This document shows, piece after piece, positions 25,170 to 32,974 of a DNA stretch of 49,633 nt. The notes beneath the pieces are model-generated. The model saw only the letters and a list, made by a program, of their open reading frames with translations, searched no databases and was not told the origin of the DNA. Positions within the stretch are counted from its first letter, which is position 1, and each line of letters starts with the position of its first letter. The stretch comes from Actinomycetota bacterium (lineage in GTDB: Bacteria > Actinomycetota > Actinomycetes > Streptosporangiales > Streptosporangiaceae): assembly GCA_027314515.1 (NCBI GenBank), contig DAHVAR010000204.1:1-49633 (forward strand). The letters are read 5' to 3'. The position numbers were made by a program, and so were the translations under genes.

Positions 25170-27017
25170 CTAGCCGGTGAAGTACCAGGTCCAGGGAGTG
25201 ATGCTGTAGACCGATGACAGCGGGAGAATCCCGTGGAGGTTGCTCTTCCACGCGACAACCGACGCTGTACTTGGCACCCAGAGCACCGGAAGTTGCCGGG
25301 TGAGGGCGTTCTCGTAGTTGTCGAAGACCGACAGGCTCGACGAGGCGTGCGTCTGAGTGATCAGGCTGTCGATGGCCGGATTCGAGTACTGCCCCGAGTT
25401 GGAGGTCCCGCCGGTCGCGAAGAGATCCCCGCCGGTCGGCAGATAGTCGTCGGAGTAGAACCACGAGATGCCGCCGGCCCCCGAGTCCCCAGCCTGCCAG
25501 GAGCAGGCTGACGATGAGGCAGACGATCCCAGGCAGCCGTTAACCGCCGCGAATACGTCATTGCCCGACTCGTAGCTGATTGTGGCCTGAATGCCCGCCG
25601 TGTCCCAGGATGATCGCATGACCTGGGCCATGGCCGCACCCGAGGTGGTTCCCGAGTTGACCAGCATCTTGAAGGCGAGGTTCGCCCCCTTGGCCACGCC
25701 AGGACCGCAATCGCTGGCAGCGGTACCGGGACGCACGCAGACGTCGGCACCTCCCGGGTGAATCGCCCATCCGTGATCGCGCAGCAGGGCGATCGCCTCG
25801 GCGGGATTGTAGGGGAAGGGGTTCGACTTCTCGGCCGTGCTGATGTAGGAGCTGGGCGGGTAGCTCGGCACCGGCCCATAGGTTGGCCAGCCCGCACCGC
25901 CCAGGATGTCCTTGATGTAGGCGGGCTGGTCAATCAGGTATTGCATGGCCTCCCTGAGGTACAGCTGACGGAAGAAAGGTCCGGCCGTCGGGTTGTGGTA
26001 GTTCAGGTCAATGTAAGTGATCGACCACGTCTTCTGCGGTTGCTGGTTGTATCCCGCAGCCTTCAGCCGGGCCGCCGCCTTGAGATCGCTTACCGGCAGG
26101 TAACCGACGTCCAGCGTGTTACCGGCGAGCAGCGCGTTGAACTCGGCCGCGGTCGAGGTGAAGGGCAGCTCCACCAATTTGGAGATGACCGACTGGCCTG
26201 AGCCCGAGTATGACCGGTTGGGCACGAGCGTGGCCTCGCCAGTGGAGGTGAAGGCGCTCAGCCGGAACGGCCCGTCGACCACCTGCCAGAGCGGATTGGT
26301 AGCGTAGGTGGAAAGGTCCTTGGACTGGCTGTTCAAGAAGTTGTAGACGGCTTTGGCGCCTGCCGTGGTGGCCGCGTAGTTGCCCACCGGAGAGCTGGCC
26401 GAGGTCTTGTCCCAGACCTGCTGCGGGATCGCCACGAGCTGGGAAAGCTCGTTGGAGGTGAACCAGAGGCTGGAGTACGTGCCGTTCAGGTGGAACACGA
26501 TGGTGTGCTCGCCGCTCGCCTGAACGGAGGTCACGTTGTCCGGGAAGCCGCCCGGCACGTAGGCGCCCCAGTTGTCTTTGTTGGCCTCCATGAGCTGCAT
26601 CCAGAACACCACGTCCTGAGCGGTGACCGGCCGGCCATCGGACCACTTGTAAGGCTTGAGCTGGATGGTCACCACCCGGCCGTGGTCTGAATAGACTGGC
26701 TTATCGCCGAGCGAGAGCGACCAGTTGATAGTGGGCGACGTCCCCTGGCCGAACCAGTAGACCGGCAGCCAGAAGAGGTACGAGAAGTCCTCGCTGTTCG
26801 CGCCGGTGTAGTAGGCAGGCGCCTCCAGCGGGAAGATGTAGTTGGGCGGCGTCCCGGCCCCCTCGGCCCACGTGACGGTGCCGCCTTTTTGCCTGGCTCC
26901 ATTCGCCGAGGCTGGCGCCGAAGCGGTGCTGCACGCTGACAGAACTAATGCGCCGGCCGCCAGTACCGTCAGCGCGAACGTCGGTCGGCGGAGTGCTCTT
27001 GCCCAGTTCTTAATCAC
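25170..27017 (-). CDS. Solute-binding lipoprotein, peptide family 5
   Basis: A 615-residue extracytoplasmic substrate-binding protein of the oligopeptide family. The signal peptide ends in a lipobox (ALVLSAC, Cys at about 29). The mature part has family 5 features such as KPYKWSDGRPVTAQDVVFWMQL near residue 125 and FRQLYLREAMQYLIDQPAYIKDI around 350. GAGGAGG stands 8 bases before the GTG start. It presumably feeds the two permeases and the double ATPase. Several Cys in the C-terminal half (CVRPG, DCGPG, CLGSS, CSWQAG) may form disulfides. Confidence 0.93.
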   Translation of the reverse strand: MIKNWARALRRPTFALTVLAAGALVLSACSTASAPASANGARQKGGTVTWAEGAGTPPNYIFPLEAPAYYTGANSEDFSYLFWLPVYWFGQGTSPTINWSLSLGDKPVYSDHGRVVTIQLKPYKWSDGRPVTAQDVVFWMQLMEANKDNWGAYVPGGFPDNVTSVQASGEHTIVFHLNGTYSSLWFTSNELSQLVAIPQQVWDKTSASSPVGNYAATTAGAKAVYNFLNSQSKDLSTYATNPLWQVVDGPFRLSAFTSTGEATLVPNRSYSGSGQSVISKLVELPFTSTAAEFNALLAGNTLDVGYLPVSDLKAAARLKAAGYNQQPQKTWSITYIDLNYHNPTAGPFFRQLYLREAMQYLIDQPAYIKDILGGAGWPTYGPVPSYPPSSYISTAEKSNPFPYNPAEAIALLRDHGWAIHPGGADVCVRPGTAASDCGPGVAKGANLAFKMLVNSGTTSGAAMAQVMRSSWDTAGIQATISYESGNDVFAAVNGCLGSSASSSACSWQAGDSGAGGISWFYSDDYLPTGGDLFATGGTSNSGQYSNPAIDSLITQTHASSSLSVFDNYENALTRQLPVLWVPSTASVVAWKSNLHGILPLSSVYSITPWTWYFTG

Positions 27018-27236
27018 GACTTAGGCCTCCTCGTGGCCATTTTCGGCCAGGGTACAGCGCGGAACCCATGGCTCCAAGATGCGAAGGCAACCGAACCATC
27101 ACCGGGTACCTGCCAGGCGCGGTGACCGCCGCCGGGCCCGCACCCGGCAGCCGTCCTCCTCAGCTACGGGCAGGAGAAGGCAGCATCGGACTAGGCGCGG
27201 TAACCGGCCTACCGCCGGGTGCGCCAGAAGGCCCGG

Positions 27237-30200
27237 CTAGCGAGCCGGTTCGTGCTGCCGTGTCCGGGCGGTGAGCTGCCAGTACAGCGCGGCGGTGTCG
27301 GGGTGCGGCTCACCGCCGGGCGCGATGTCCTCGATCGCGTCAAGGCAGCGGTCCCACGCCTCGGCAACCCCGGCCCGATTGCCTGCCGCATGCTCGGCCC
27401 GCATGAGCACGCGCCACAACTGCTCGGCTGACGGCTCGGCGAGCAAGCCCGCCCTTGCCGCTCGTGCAGCGGCGCGCGGCGAACCGCCCGCGAGTTCGAT
27501 TTCGGCAAGCGTCTCGGCCGCGTCCGCGAGTTCGGCCCGCACGGTCTCGATCAACGGAATGTCGATCCACCAGAAGTAACTGCCAGTGAACGGCTGCCCG
27601 CCGATCAGCGCGACCGCCGCCCGCAGATCGGCAGCCTTACCAGAGGCGGTGAGCTCGCGGAACTCCGCCCAGTCCAGCGACGCCTCTGGATGCAGCAGGT
27701 AATGCCCGTTCCCGGCGTGGATGATGTACTCCCGGCCATCGCTGGCCAGTCCGAGGCGGCGCCTGGTCCTGGTAATGATCTGCCGGACGGTATCGCCCGG
27801 CTTAGGGTGATCCGGATCGGTACCGAGGATGGCGCACAGGGCGGAATTGGCCAAGCCGGCGGGCTTCGCGAGCGCGAGGGCCAGTACCAGCTCCGCTTGC
27901 TTGGGCTGCAATTGCTCTGCTGCACCCGTGATCGTGAAGGCGCCAAGGACTTTGACCCGCAGTGGCTCGCCCGCGGCAGGCCACGGCGGCGGGTGCGCGG
28001 TTTCCGCTTCGGCCTGTTGCCCTGCGTCCGGTTGCCCTGCGTCCGGTTGCCCTGCGTCCGGTTGCCCTGCGTCCGGTTGCCCTGCGTCCGGTTGCCCCGC
28101 GCCCGGTTGCCCCGCGTCCGCGGTGACCTGGGACAGCGCGGCCGGAAGGAACGGGGGCGCAACCGCGGCTGGCGAGTACCCGTCGGCCGCTGGCGACGGC
28201 GCCGGTTCAGCCGCTGGCGACGGCGCCGGTTCAGCCGCTGGCGACGGCGCCGGTTCAGCCACTGGCGACGGCGCCGGTTCAGCCGCTGGCGACGGCGCCG
28301 GTTCAGCCGCTGGTGAGGGCCCTGGGTCAGCCGCTTGCGTCAGCCACGGCGGCGCGGCGTAAGCCCGGTACGGCTCGTCCGCCGGACCGACGTCGTCGAG
28401 GTCCGCGGCAATCCCGAAGAGCGTCGTGATGGCGTCGTAGTCGGCTGCCGACAGAGCGCAGGGCCGTACGGTGACCTGCAGCGGCACCACATTGGCGATA
28501 ATCCCGTCAGGCTCCTGCGGGTCTGGCGCTAGCTGCAGCACCGTCGGCGCCATCCGGCCGTGGGCAGCCTCCTGATCGCCTGCCACGAGCGCGGCGATCC
28601 CGCCCTGGCCATCCTCGGCCAATTCGAGCAGGCGCTCGAGCTGCGACGGCGTCGGCTCGACCCGGCTGACCAGGATCGTCAGACCCCAGTCCTCGTTGTC
28701 AGGCTCGGCCAGCCGCAACTCGCGAACGTCCGCGGGGGCATGGGCGGCGATCCGCGGCCAGGCAGCCGCACAGCGAGCGCCGAGCATCGACAGTGCCTCA
28801 TCTAGCGTGCGGCAGTGCTCCGCGCGACCGAGAACCTCGAGTTCGTCACAGCCGACGAGGATCAGCTCGTACCAGGCACTCCACTGACCAGTGGCCAGCT
28901 CCGTCGCTGCCGTCGAGATGACCCGGTCGACCAGTTCGGGCGGGCCGTCACAACCGGTTACCTGCAACGACTCCACGTCGAGCAGCAGGTACCCGGCACC
29001 GGTCGCCCCCACGGTTACCAGGCCGGGCAGCAGATGGCAGGCTGGCCGCGCCGTTCGCCCAGCACTTCTGCCTGCCGGATCGATGGGGCCGGCTGCCGGG
29101 AGCTCGAGCGCCCAGCACATTCCCTGGCGGCCGGGGCTGATGCTGTACGGCGGCGGCGGTGCCTCCGGCGCGGGCCCGGCGAGCAGCACTTCGAGAACGT
29201 CGGGCGTGACATGCAGGCCGACGATCTCCGGGAGTTGCTGGCCGGCGCCGGTGAGGCCGGCCTCGAGGCTGGCCAGCGCGTCCTGCAGGCTCTCCAGCGG
29301 GACGGCCTGCGCCGGGCCGGCGGCGCGGAGCCGCTGCTCGGCCGCCAGGACGCCGGGGTCGGCGGGCAGGGCTATCCGGCGGCCGCGGCGCCGATGCTGC
29401 GATTGCCGCCGGCGAAGCCGCGTCAGGCTGGTCAGCACCGCGCCGGCCAGCATCCCCGTGATGAAGAGCGCCGCTTGCGGCAGCTGACCGGCTGCCTGGC
29501 CCGCGCTCGCTGAGGTCCGATAACCGGGCTCGTTCGCACTCGCGGAGCCAAAGGCGCCCGGTGCCTGACTGGCAATGGCCGGAAGGGACGAGCCGCGGTG
29601 TGCGGTTGCTAGCCCGTTCCCGCCGGAAGAACGACTCGGCGGACGATCGCTGGCAGTCCCGGCGGCGGGCAGCCAGGCGGCCGGATGCCGACGACGGTAA
29701 AGCGGGTCCTTGGTGGCATGGCCGGGATGCTGATCGCCCCGTGCGCGGCCGGGCGCCGCGTGGCGCGCAGTCGAATGGCCGCGGGAGCCGTCGCCAGGCA
29801 GGAGCAGCCGCCAGCCGGGTTCGATCAGGGCGGGATTCGCGAATACCTGGCCGTCGCCCATGTCTTTGCCGGAGTTCAGCCTCACGATCTGTGGATACCG
29901 GTCGCCTGCGCCCAGGTAGCGCTGCGCGATGGACCAGAGACAGTCGCCCGCGCGGACAGTGACAAGCCGGGTGGCCGGGGCGGGCGAACCGTGGAGGCTG
30001 CTGAGCGCGGTAACCGACGCCGACAGCGTGACAACGGCCGGCGGCGCCGCGAAGGCGAGCGCAGCGAGCGCAACGAGGTGCGCGGCTGCCCCCTGCACGC
30101 CGCCGAGACGGAGCGCGGGTGGCCGGCGGCCGGGAATCGCCCCCTGTGCCTCGGCGAGCACGCAGCCGGTGAACAGCAGCCAGGCAAGCCACGAGCAGTC

Positions 30201-30392
30201 CCGGATGACCGCCAGCAGCAAGCTCCCCTCGTCCGGCCGGTCCAGCACCGCCTGCAGCTGGTGCCAGCTGGCACTGTGGTGAGGCAGCGGCGAGCCGCCG
30301 AACCGGTACAGCACCAACGGCAGGCCGACGACCGCGCAGGCGAGCACCGCGACCGCGGCCAGCCCGGTGGCCAGCCTGCGGGCGCGCGTCAC
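27237..30392 (-). CDS. Membrane-anchored LysM-BTAD regulator, last gene of Tad operon
   Basis: A 1051-residue multidomain protein. The start is the GTG at 30392, which overlaps the TadG-like stop (GTGA). Four hydrophobic segments lie near residues 8-29, 58-80, 101-123 and 308-325. A LysM peptidoglycan-binding domain (VTVRAGDCLWSIAQRYLG) lies between the third and fourth. Flanking Arg clusters (GRRPP; RLRRRQ, RRRGRR) place LysM outside and the rest inside. After an Ala/Leu-rich middle and a Pro-rich repeat linker come a SARP-type winged helix (from about 811, LRVKVLGAF) and a BTAD domain to the end. It could sense the cell wall and act on DNA or on partners; this role is inferred. Confidence 0.85.
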   Translation of the reverse strand: MTRARRLATGLAAVAVLACAVVGLPLVLYRFGGSPLPHHSASWHQLQAVLDRPDEGSLLLAVIRDCSWLAWLLFTGCVLAEAQGAIPGRRPPALRLGGVQGAAAHLVALAALAFAAPPAVVTLSASVTALSSLHGSPAPATRLVTVRAGDCLWSIAQRYLGAGDRYPQIVRLNSGKDMGDGQVFANPALIEPGWRLLLPGDGSRGHSTARHAAPGRARGDQHPGHATKDPLYRRRHPAAWLPAAGTASDRPPSRSSGGNGLATAHRGSSLPAIASQAPGAFGSASANEPGYRTSASAGQAAGQLPQAALFITGMLAGAVLTSLTRLRRRQSQHRRRGRRIALPADPGVLAAEQRLRAAGPAQAVPLESLQDALASLEAGLTGAGQQLPEIVGLHVTPDVLEVLLAGPAPEAPPPPYSISPGRQGMCWALELPAAGPIDPAGRSAGRTARPACHLLPGLVTVGATGAGYLLLDVESLQVTGCDGPPELVDRVISTAATELATGQWSAWYELILVGCDELEVLGRAEHCRTLDEALSMLGARCAAAWPRIAAHAPADVRELRLAEPDNEDWGLTILVSRVEPTPSQLERLLELAEDGQGGIAALVAGDQEAAHGRMAPTVLQLAPDPQEPDGIIANVVPLQVTVRPCALSAADYDAITTLFGIAADLDDVGPADEPYRAYAAPPWLTQAADPGPSPAAEPAPSPAAEPAPSPVAEPAPSPAAEPAPSPAAEPAPSPAADGYSPAAVAPPFLPAALSQVTADAGQPGAGQPDAGQPDAGQPDAGQPDAGQPDAGQQAEAETAHPPPWPAAGEPLRVKVLGAFTITGAAEQLQPKQAELVLALALAKPAGLANSALCAILGTDPDHPKPGDTVRQIITRTRRRLGLASDGREYIIHAGNGHYLLHPEASLDWAEFRELTASGKAADLRAAVALIGGQPFTGSYFWWIDIPLIETVRAELADAAETLAEIELAGGSPRAAARAARAGLLAEPSAEQLWRVLMRAEHAAGNRAGVAEAWDRCLDAIEDIAPGGEPHPDTAALYWQLTARTRQHEPAR
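28017..28121 (-). repeat. 15-bp tandem repeat in LysM-BTAD linker
   Basis: Seven units of 15 bases, starting at 28017, encode PDAGQ-type repeats just before the winged-helix domain. The five units from 28017 to 28091 are identical and the last two differ slightly. Confidence 0.95.
28183..28320 (-). repeat. 24-bp tandem repeat in LysM-BTAD linker
   Basis: Five full units of 24 bases (28201, 28225, 28249, 28273, 28297) and one partial copy encode AEPAPSPA repeats. With the adjacent 15-bp array they form a long disordered linker between the middle region and the DNA-binding part. Confidence 0.95.
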
Positions 30393-30910
30393 TGCGTCCC
30401 TCGCGTCACGCCGGTCACCAGTACCGCGGTCGCCGTGGCAGTGCAACTCACCGAATCCAGCCCGATCATCGACAGGAATCTGGTCGGCTCCGTGATGGTC
30501 ACGCTGACCCGTATCGCGCGGGTGCCGACCGCCGTCACCGTGTACCGGCCGTAACCAGCCGCGATGAGGTAGCCGCGCGCGGCATCAAGCGCCTGTTGCT
30601 GGTTCACGACGAACGATCCGGCGGAGTACGCGCTGGACTGGGCCACGGTGGTGGCGCCGGCCCTGGCCGCCTCTTGCGCCAGCGCGACCGCATTCTCGTC
30701 TGCCTCCAGCTTGGCACTTCCGTCGACCACGATCCCGGCCAGCACGGCGAGCGCGACGAACAAGACCACGATCATGAGCGACAGCGCGCCGCGCTCGCGA
30801 TCCTGGCCGGCGAGCCGACCGGGCAGCCGTCGCACGCCGGGCAGCGGTCGCAGCCCGCGCACTGCGCTGGGCCCGGGGTGACAGCCGGGTGACGGCCGGA
30901 TGGCGGTCAC
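30389..30910 (-). CDS. TadG-like pilus assembly protein
   Basis: A 173-residue membrane protein with one N-terminal hydrophobic helix preceded by RERGALSLMIVVLFVALAVLAGIVVDG, the pattern of TadE/TadG-type pseudopilins. The C-terminal part is an exported domain with two strands typical of the family (FLSMIGLDSVSCTATATAVLV). The GTG at 30910 overlaps the previous stop by GTGA, and its own stop overlaps the next GTG in the same way. Confidence 0.85.
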   Translation of the reverse strand: MTAIRPSPGCHPGPSAVRGLRPLPGVRRLPGRLAGQDRERGALSLMIVVLFVALAVLAGIVVDGSAKLEADENAVALAQEAARAGATTVAQSSAYSAGSFVVNQQQALDAARGYLIAAGYGRYTVTAVGTRAIRVSVTITEPTRFLSMIGLDSVSCTATATAVLVTGVTRGTQ

Positions 30911-31347
30911 CGTGACCGGTAAACGTCGAGCGGGCTGGTGAACTTGGCCTGCAATCGCACGCTGCCTGGCACTCCGGGAAGCGCAAGGCCCGACAGCGAG
31001 ACCGTGCAACTGACCGTCGCGGTCACGGTGGCCGGCTCACCCGGCTGCGTGGTGGTGAACTGGCTGACGTTAATCAAGATGACTGGCCTGCAATCCAGGC
31101 CGTCCTGCCCTAGCGCAGCCCGCGCGCTCGCCTGACCCGCCGTTCGTGCTGCAGCGGGCGTGAGAGAGATCGACGCCTGCCGGGCAGCGTCGCGAGCCGC
31201 CGCATCGACCGAGCCCTGCGCGATCGAGATGCGCCCTGCCGCGATCACCAGGCAGAGAAGCCCGAGCAGCACCGGTGCGAGGATCACTAGTTCCAGGGCC
31301 GCGCTGCCGGTGTCGTCGCGTGCCCGGCGGACCGTGCAGTCAGTCAC
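30907..31347 (-). CDS. TadE-like pseudopilin
   Basis: A 146-residue TadE-family protein. After a short basic leader, DDTGSAALELVILAPVLLGLLCLVIAAGR matches a type IVb prepilin site: cleavage after Gly would leave Glu at position +5. Downstream, AQGSVDAAARDAARQASI is the family's first helix after the membrane segment. The start (GTG at 31347) and the end overlap neighbours by GTGA, so it belongs to a tightly coupled operon. Confidence 0.9.
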   Translation of the reverse strand: MTDCTVRRARDDTGSAALELVILAPVLLGLLCLVIAAGRISIAQGSVDAAARDAARQASISLTPAAARTAGQASARAALGQDGLDCRPVILINVSQFTTTQPGEPATVTATVSCTVSLSGLALPGVPGSVRLQAKFTSPLDVYRSR

Positions 31348-31847
31348 GGCCGGAACTCCTCTGCCGGAGCCTGTGCGGTCTCCGAAACGTTCACGACCAG
31401 TCCGGGCACGAAACTCGGAACGTGACCGCTGACCGTGATAGACACGGTCGAACCCGTGCTTCCCGCAGCGGTTGCGACGGGATCCTCGAGGTAGCCCTGG
31501 CCCGCTTGGCGGGCGAATGCCAGCGCAGCCGCCGGGCCCGCCGCGCGCGGAGCGCCCAGGGCACGCGCGGCGTCGGCACCCTGGCGCGCGGCCGCGAGCG
31601 CCGCGTCCCTGGCCAGGAACCACAAGGATGCCTGGATCGTGGCCATGATGAACAGGAAGACGAACGGCAGCACAGCGACGTAGCTCAGCGTCAGCGCGCC
31701 GCGATCGTCCCGCCGCAGCCGACTCAGCGGGCGGCGGCTTGCCCGGCTCACTGCTTTGCGGCTTGCGCTGCCCTCCGCTTTGCGGCCTGCGCTGCCCTCC
31801 GCTTTGCGGCTTGCGCTGCCCTCCGCTTTGCGACTTGCCCGGCTCAC
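31344..31847 (-). CDS. TadE-like pilus protein with repeat leader
   Basis: A 167-residue TadE-like protein. The cytoplasmic leader contains about three SRKAEGSA-type repeats from a 24-bp tandem array. It is followed by RRDDRGALTLSYVAVLPFVFLFIMATIQASLWF, a prepilin-like helix in which position +5 after the Gly is Ser instead of Glu. The exported part ends near APAEEFRP and overlaps the next gene. The GTG start at 31847 lacks a clear ribosome site, so the leader length is uncertain. Confidence 0.85.
   Translation of the reverse strand: MSRASRKAEGSASRKAEGSAGRKAEGSASRKAVSRASRRPLSRLRRDDRGALTLSYVAVLPFVFLFIMATIQASLWFLARDAALAAARQGADAARALGAPRAAGPAAALAFARQAGQGYLEDPVATAAGSTGSTVSITVSGHVPSFVPGLVVNVSETAQAPAEEFRP
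31753..31842 (-). repeat. 24-bp tandem repeat in TadE-like leader
   Basis: Three full 24-base units (31753, 31777, 31801) and a partial fourth encode basic RKAEGSAS repeats in the pre-membrane leader of the TadE-like protein. Confidence 0.92.
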
Positions 31848-31865
31848 TTTTCAGCCCGTCCCAGC

Positions 31866-32075
31866 TCAGTTTGGAATCAGCTTCTCTAGGTCGCCGAGCT
31901 TGCCGGTAAGGAAGGTAGCCAGCGCCAGCGCCGCCGTTACCAGGACGATCGCGATGGCAACCCACTCGAGACTGAGTGCGCCACGTTCGCGATCGCCTGA
32001 CCGGACGGCGGCTATCCGCAGGCGAAGTTGCCCTATCAGGTATCGCAGCGCCACGGCTGCGGGGTCTGTCTGCAT
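31866..32075 (-). CDS. Flp-type major pilin candidate
   Basis: A 69-residue prepilin. The segment RERGALSLEWVAIAIVLVTAALALATFLTGKL has a prepilin cleavage site after Gly, Glu at mature position +5 and a single hydrophobic helix, which are the marks of a type IVb Flp pilin. The mature protein would be about 36 residues. The ATG at 32075 is preferred because GAGAAAGG ends 7 bases upstream; a GTG at 32108 and an ATG at 32081 are alternatives. It lies between tadC and the tadE-like genes, as expected for an actinobacterial Tad locus. Confidence 0.85.
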   Translation of the reverse strand: MQTDPAAVALRYLIGQLRLRIAAVRSGDRERGALSLEWVAIAIVLVTAALALATFLTGKLGDLEKLIPN

Positions 32076-32107
32076 TGGCATGCCTTTCTCGCGGCACCGC
32101 CCGGTCA

Positions 32108-32974
32108 CTAACCGAAGAGGCGGTAAAAGTCGGGGAAAACCAGCAGCACCAGGAAGCCGCTGGCCAGCAGGGCGATCGGCAGCACCATGGTCGTGCTTCG
32201 CGCACCTGCCTGTGCCTTCGTCGCCGCCAGCGCCTCGGCCCGCATCGATTCGGCTCGCGCACTGAGCGTGTCGAGGATCCGGGCACCCTCCTGGCCGGCC
32301 ACGCCCGCGATCTCGGCCAGGTCGGCAAGCTCACCGATGCCGATCTCCTCGGCCAGGGCGGCCAGGCCGTCCCACGGCGGTGCACTGGCCTTGCGCGCTC
32401 GGCTCAGCGCGGCGCCGATGCGCTCGAAAGCCCAGCCGTGGCCGACTTCGGCCGCGGACTCCAGCGCCTCGGTAGGCGCGGCACCCGCGCCGCGCTCCAG
32501 AGCCACTAGATCGAGGTAGCTGGTCAGGGCGTGCCGGAAGTCGGCTCGCTTGGACCGCGCGTCAACCCTGGTGACGACGTCGGGGACGAAGAACAGCACA
32601 GTGCCGAGCACAACCGTCAGGCCGGCCGGGATCGTCCACGGCAGTGACCGGCCGCCGATGGCGAGCAGCGCGGATAGCACCGGGACGAGCGCAAGGCCGA
32701 CCATGCCGAGGATGACCTTCCTGGCAAGCCAGTCAGCAGGTTCCTGGCCCAGGAGCCTGAGATCTCGCACGGGAACGGGCAGCCACGGGGCAACCGCTGC
32801 GAGCCGCCGGCCAAGTCGGGCCGACTGCGAAACCCGGTCGTCGGCTGCACTGCTGCCCGACTCCAGGCGGTCGATCGCAGCGTGCAGGCTCGGCCCGGCC
32901 GGAATCAGTTCGCTCAGCACGAGCCAGCATCCGAAGCCGGCGAGCGCTCCCGCCGCGACGAGCCAGCCGCTCAT
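32108..32974 (-). CDS. tadC: Tad pilus platform protein TadC
   Basis: A 288-residue integral membrane protein of the T2SSF/GspF family. An N-terminal helix pair is followed by a cytoplasmic helical bundle (RADFRHALTSYLDLVALERGAGAAPTEALESAAE, later IGELADLAEIAGVAGQEGARILDTL) and C-terminal membrane segments (MVLPIALLASGFLVLLVFPDFYRLF). The ATG at 32974 overlaps the tadB stop (ATGA). With TadB it should form the inner-membrane platform driven by TadA. Confidence 0.9.
   Translation of the reverse strand: MSGWLVAAGALAGFGCWLVLSELIPAGPSLHAAIDRLESGSSAADDRVSQSARLGRRLAAVAPWLPVPVRDLRLLGQEPADWLARKVILGMVGLALVPVLSALLAIGGRSLPWTIPAGLTVVLGTVLFFVPDVVTRVDARSKRADFRHALTSYLDLVALERGAGAAPTEALESAAEVGHGWAFERIGAALSRARKASAPPWDGLAALAEEIGIGELADLAEIAGVAGQEGARILDTLSARAESMRAEALAATKAQAGARSTTMVLPIALLASGFLVLLVFPDFYRLFG

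Noticed and set aside
28017-28320. Direct repeats resembling a CRISPR array
   Set aside because: Units are contiguous without spacers, multiples of three in length and in frame within the LysM-BTAD gene.
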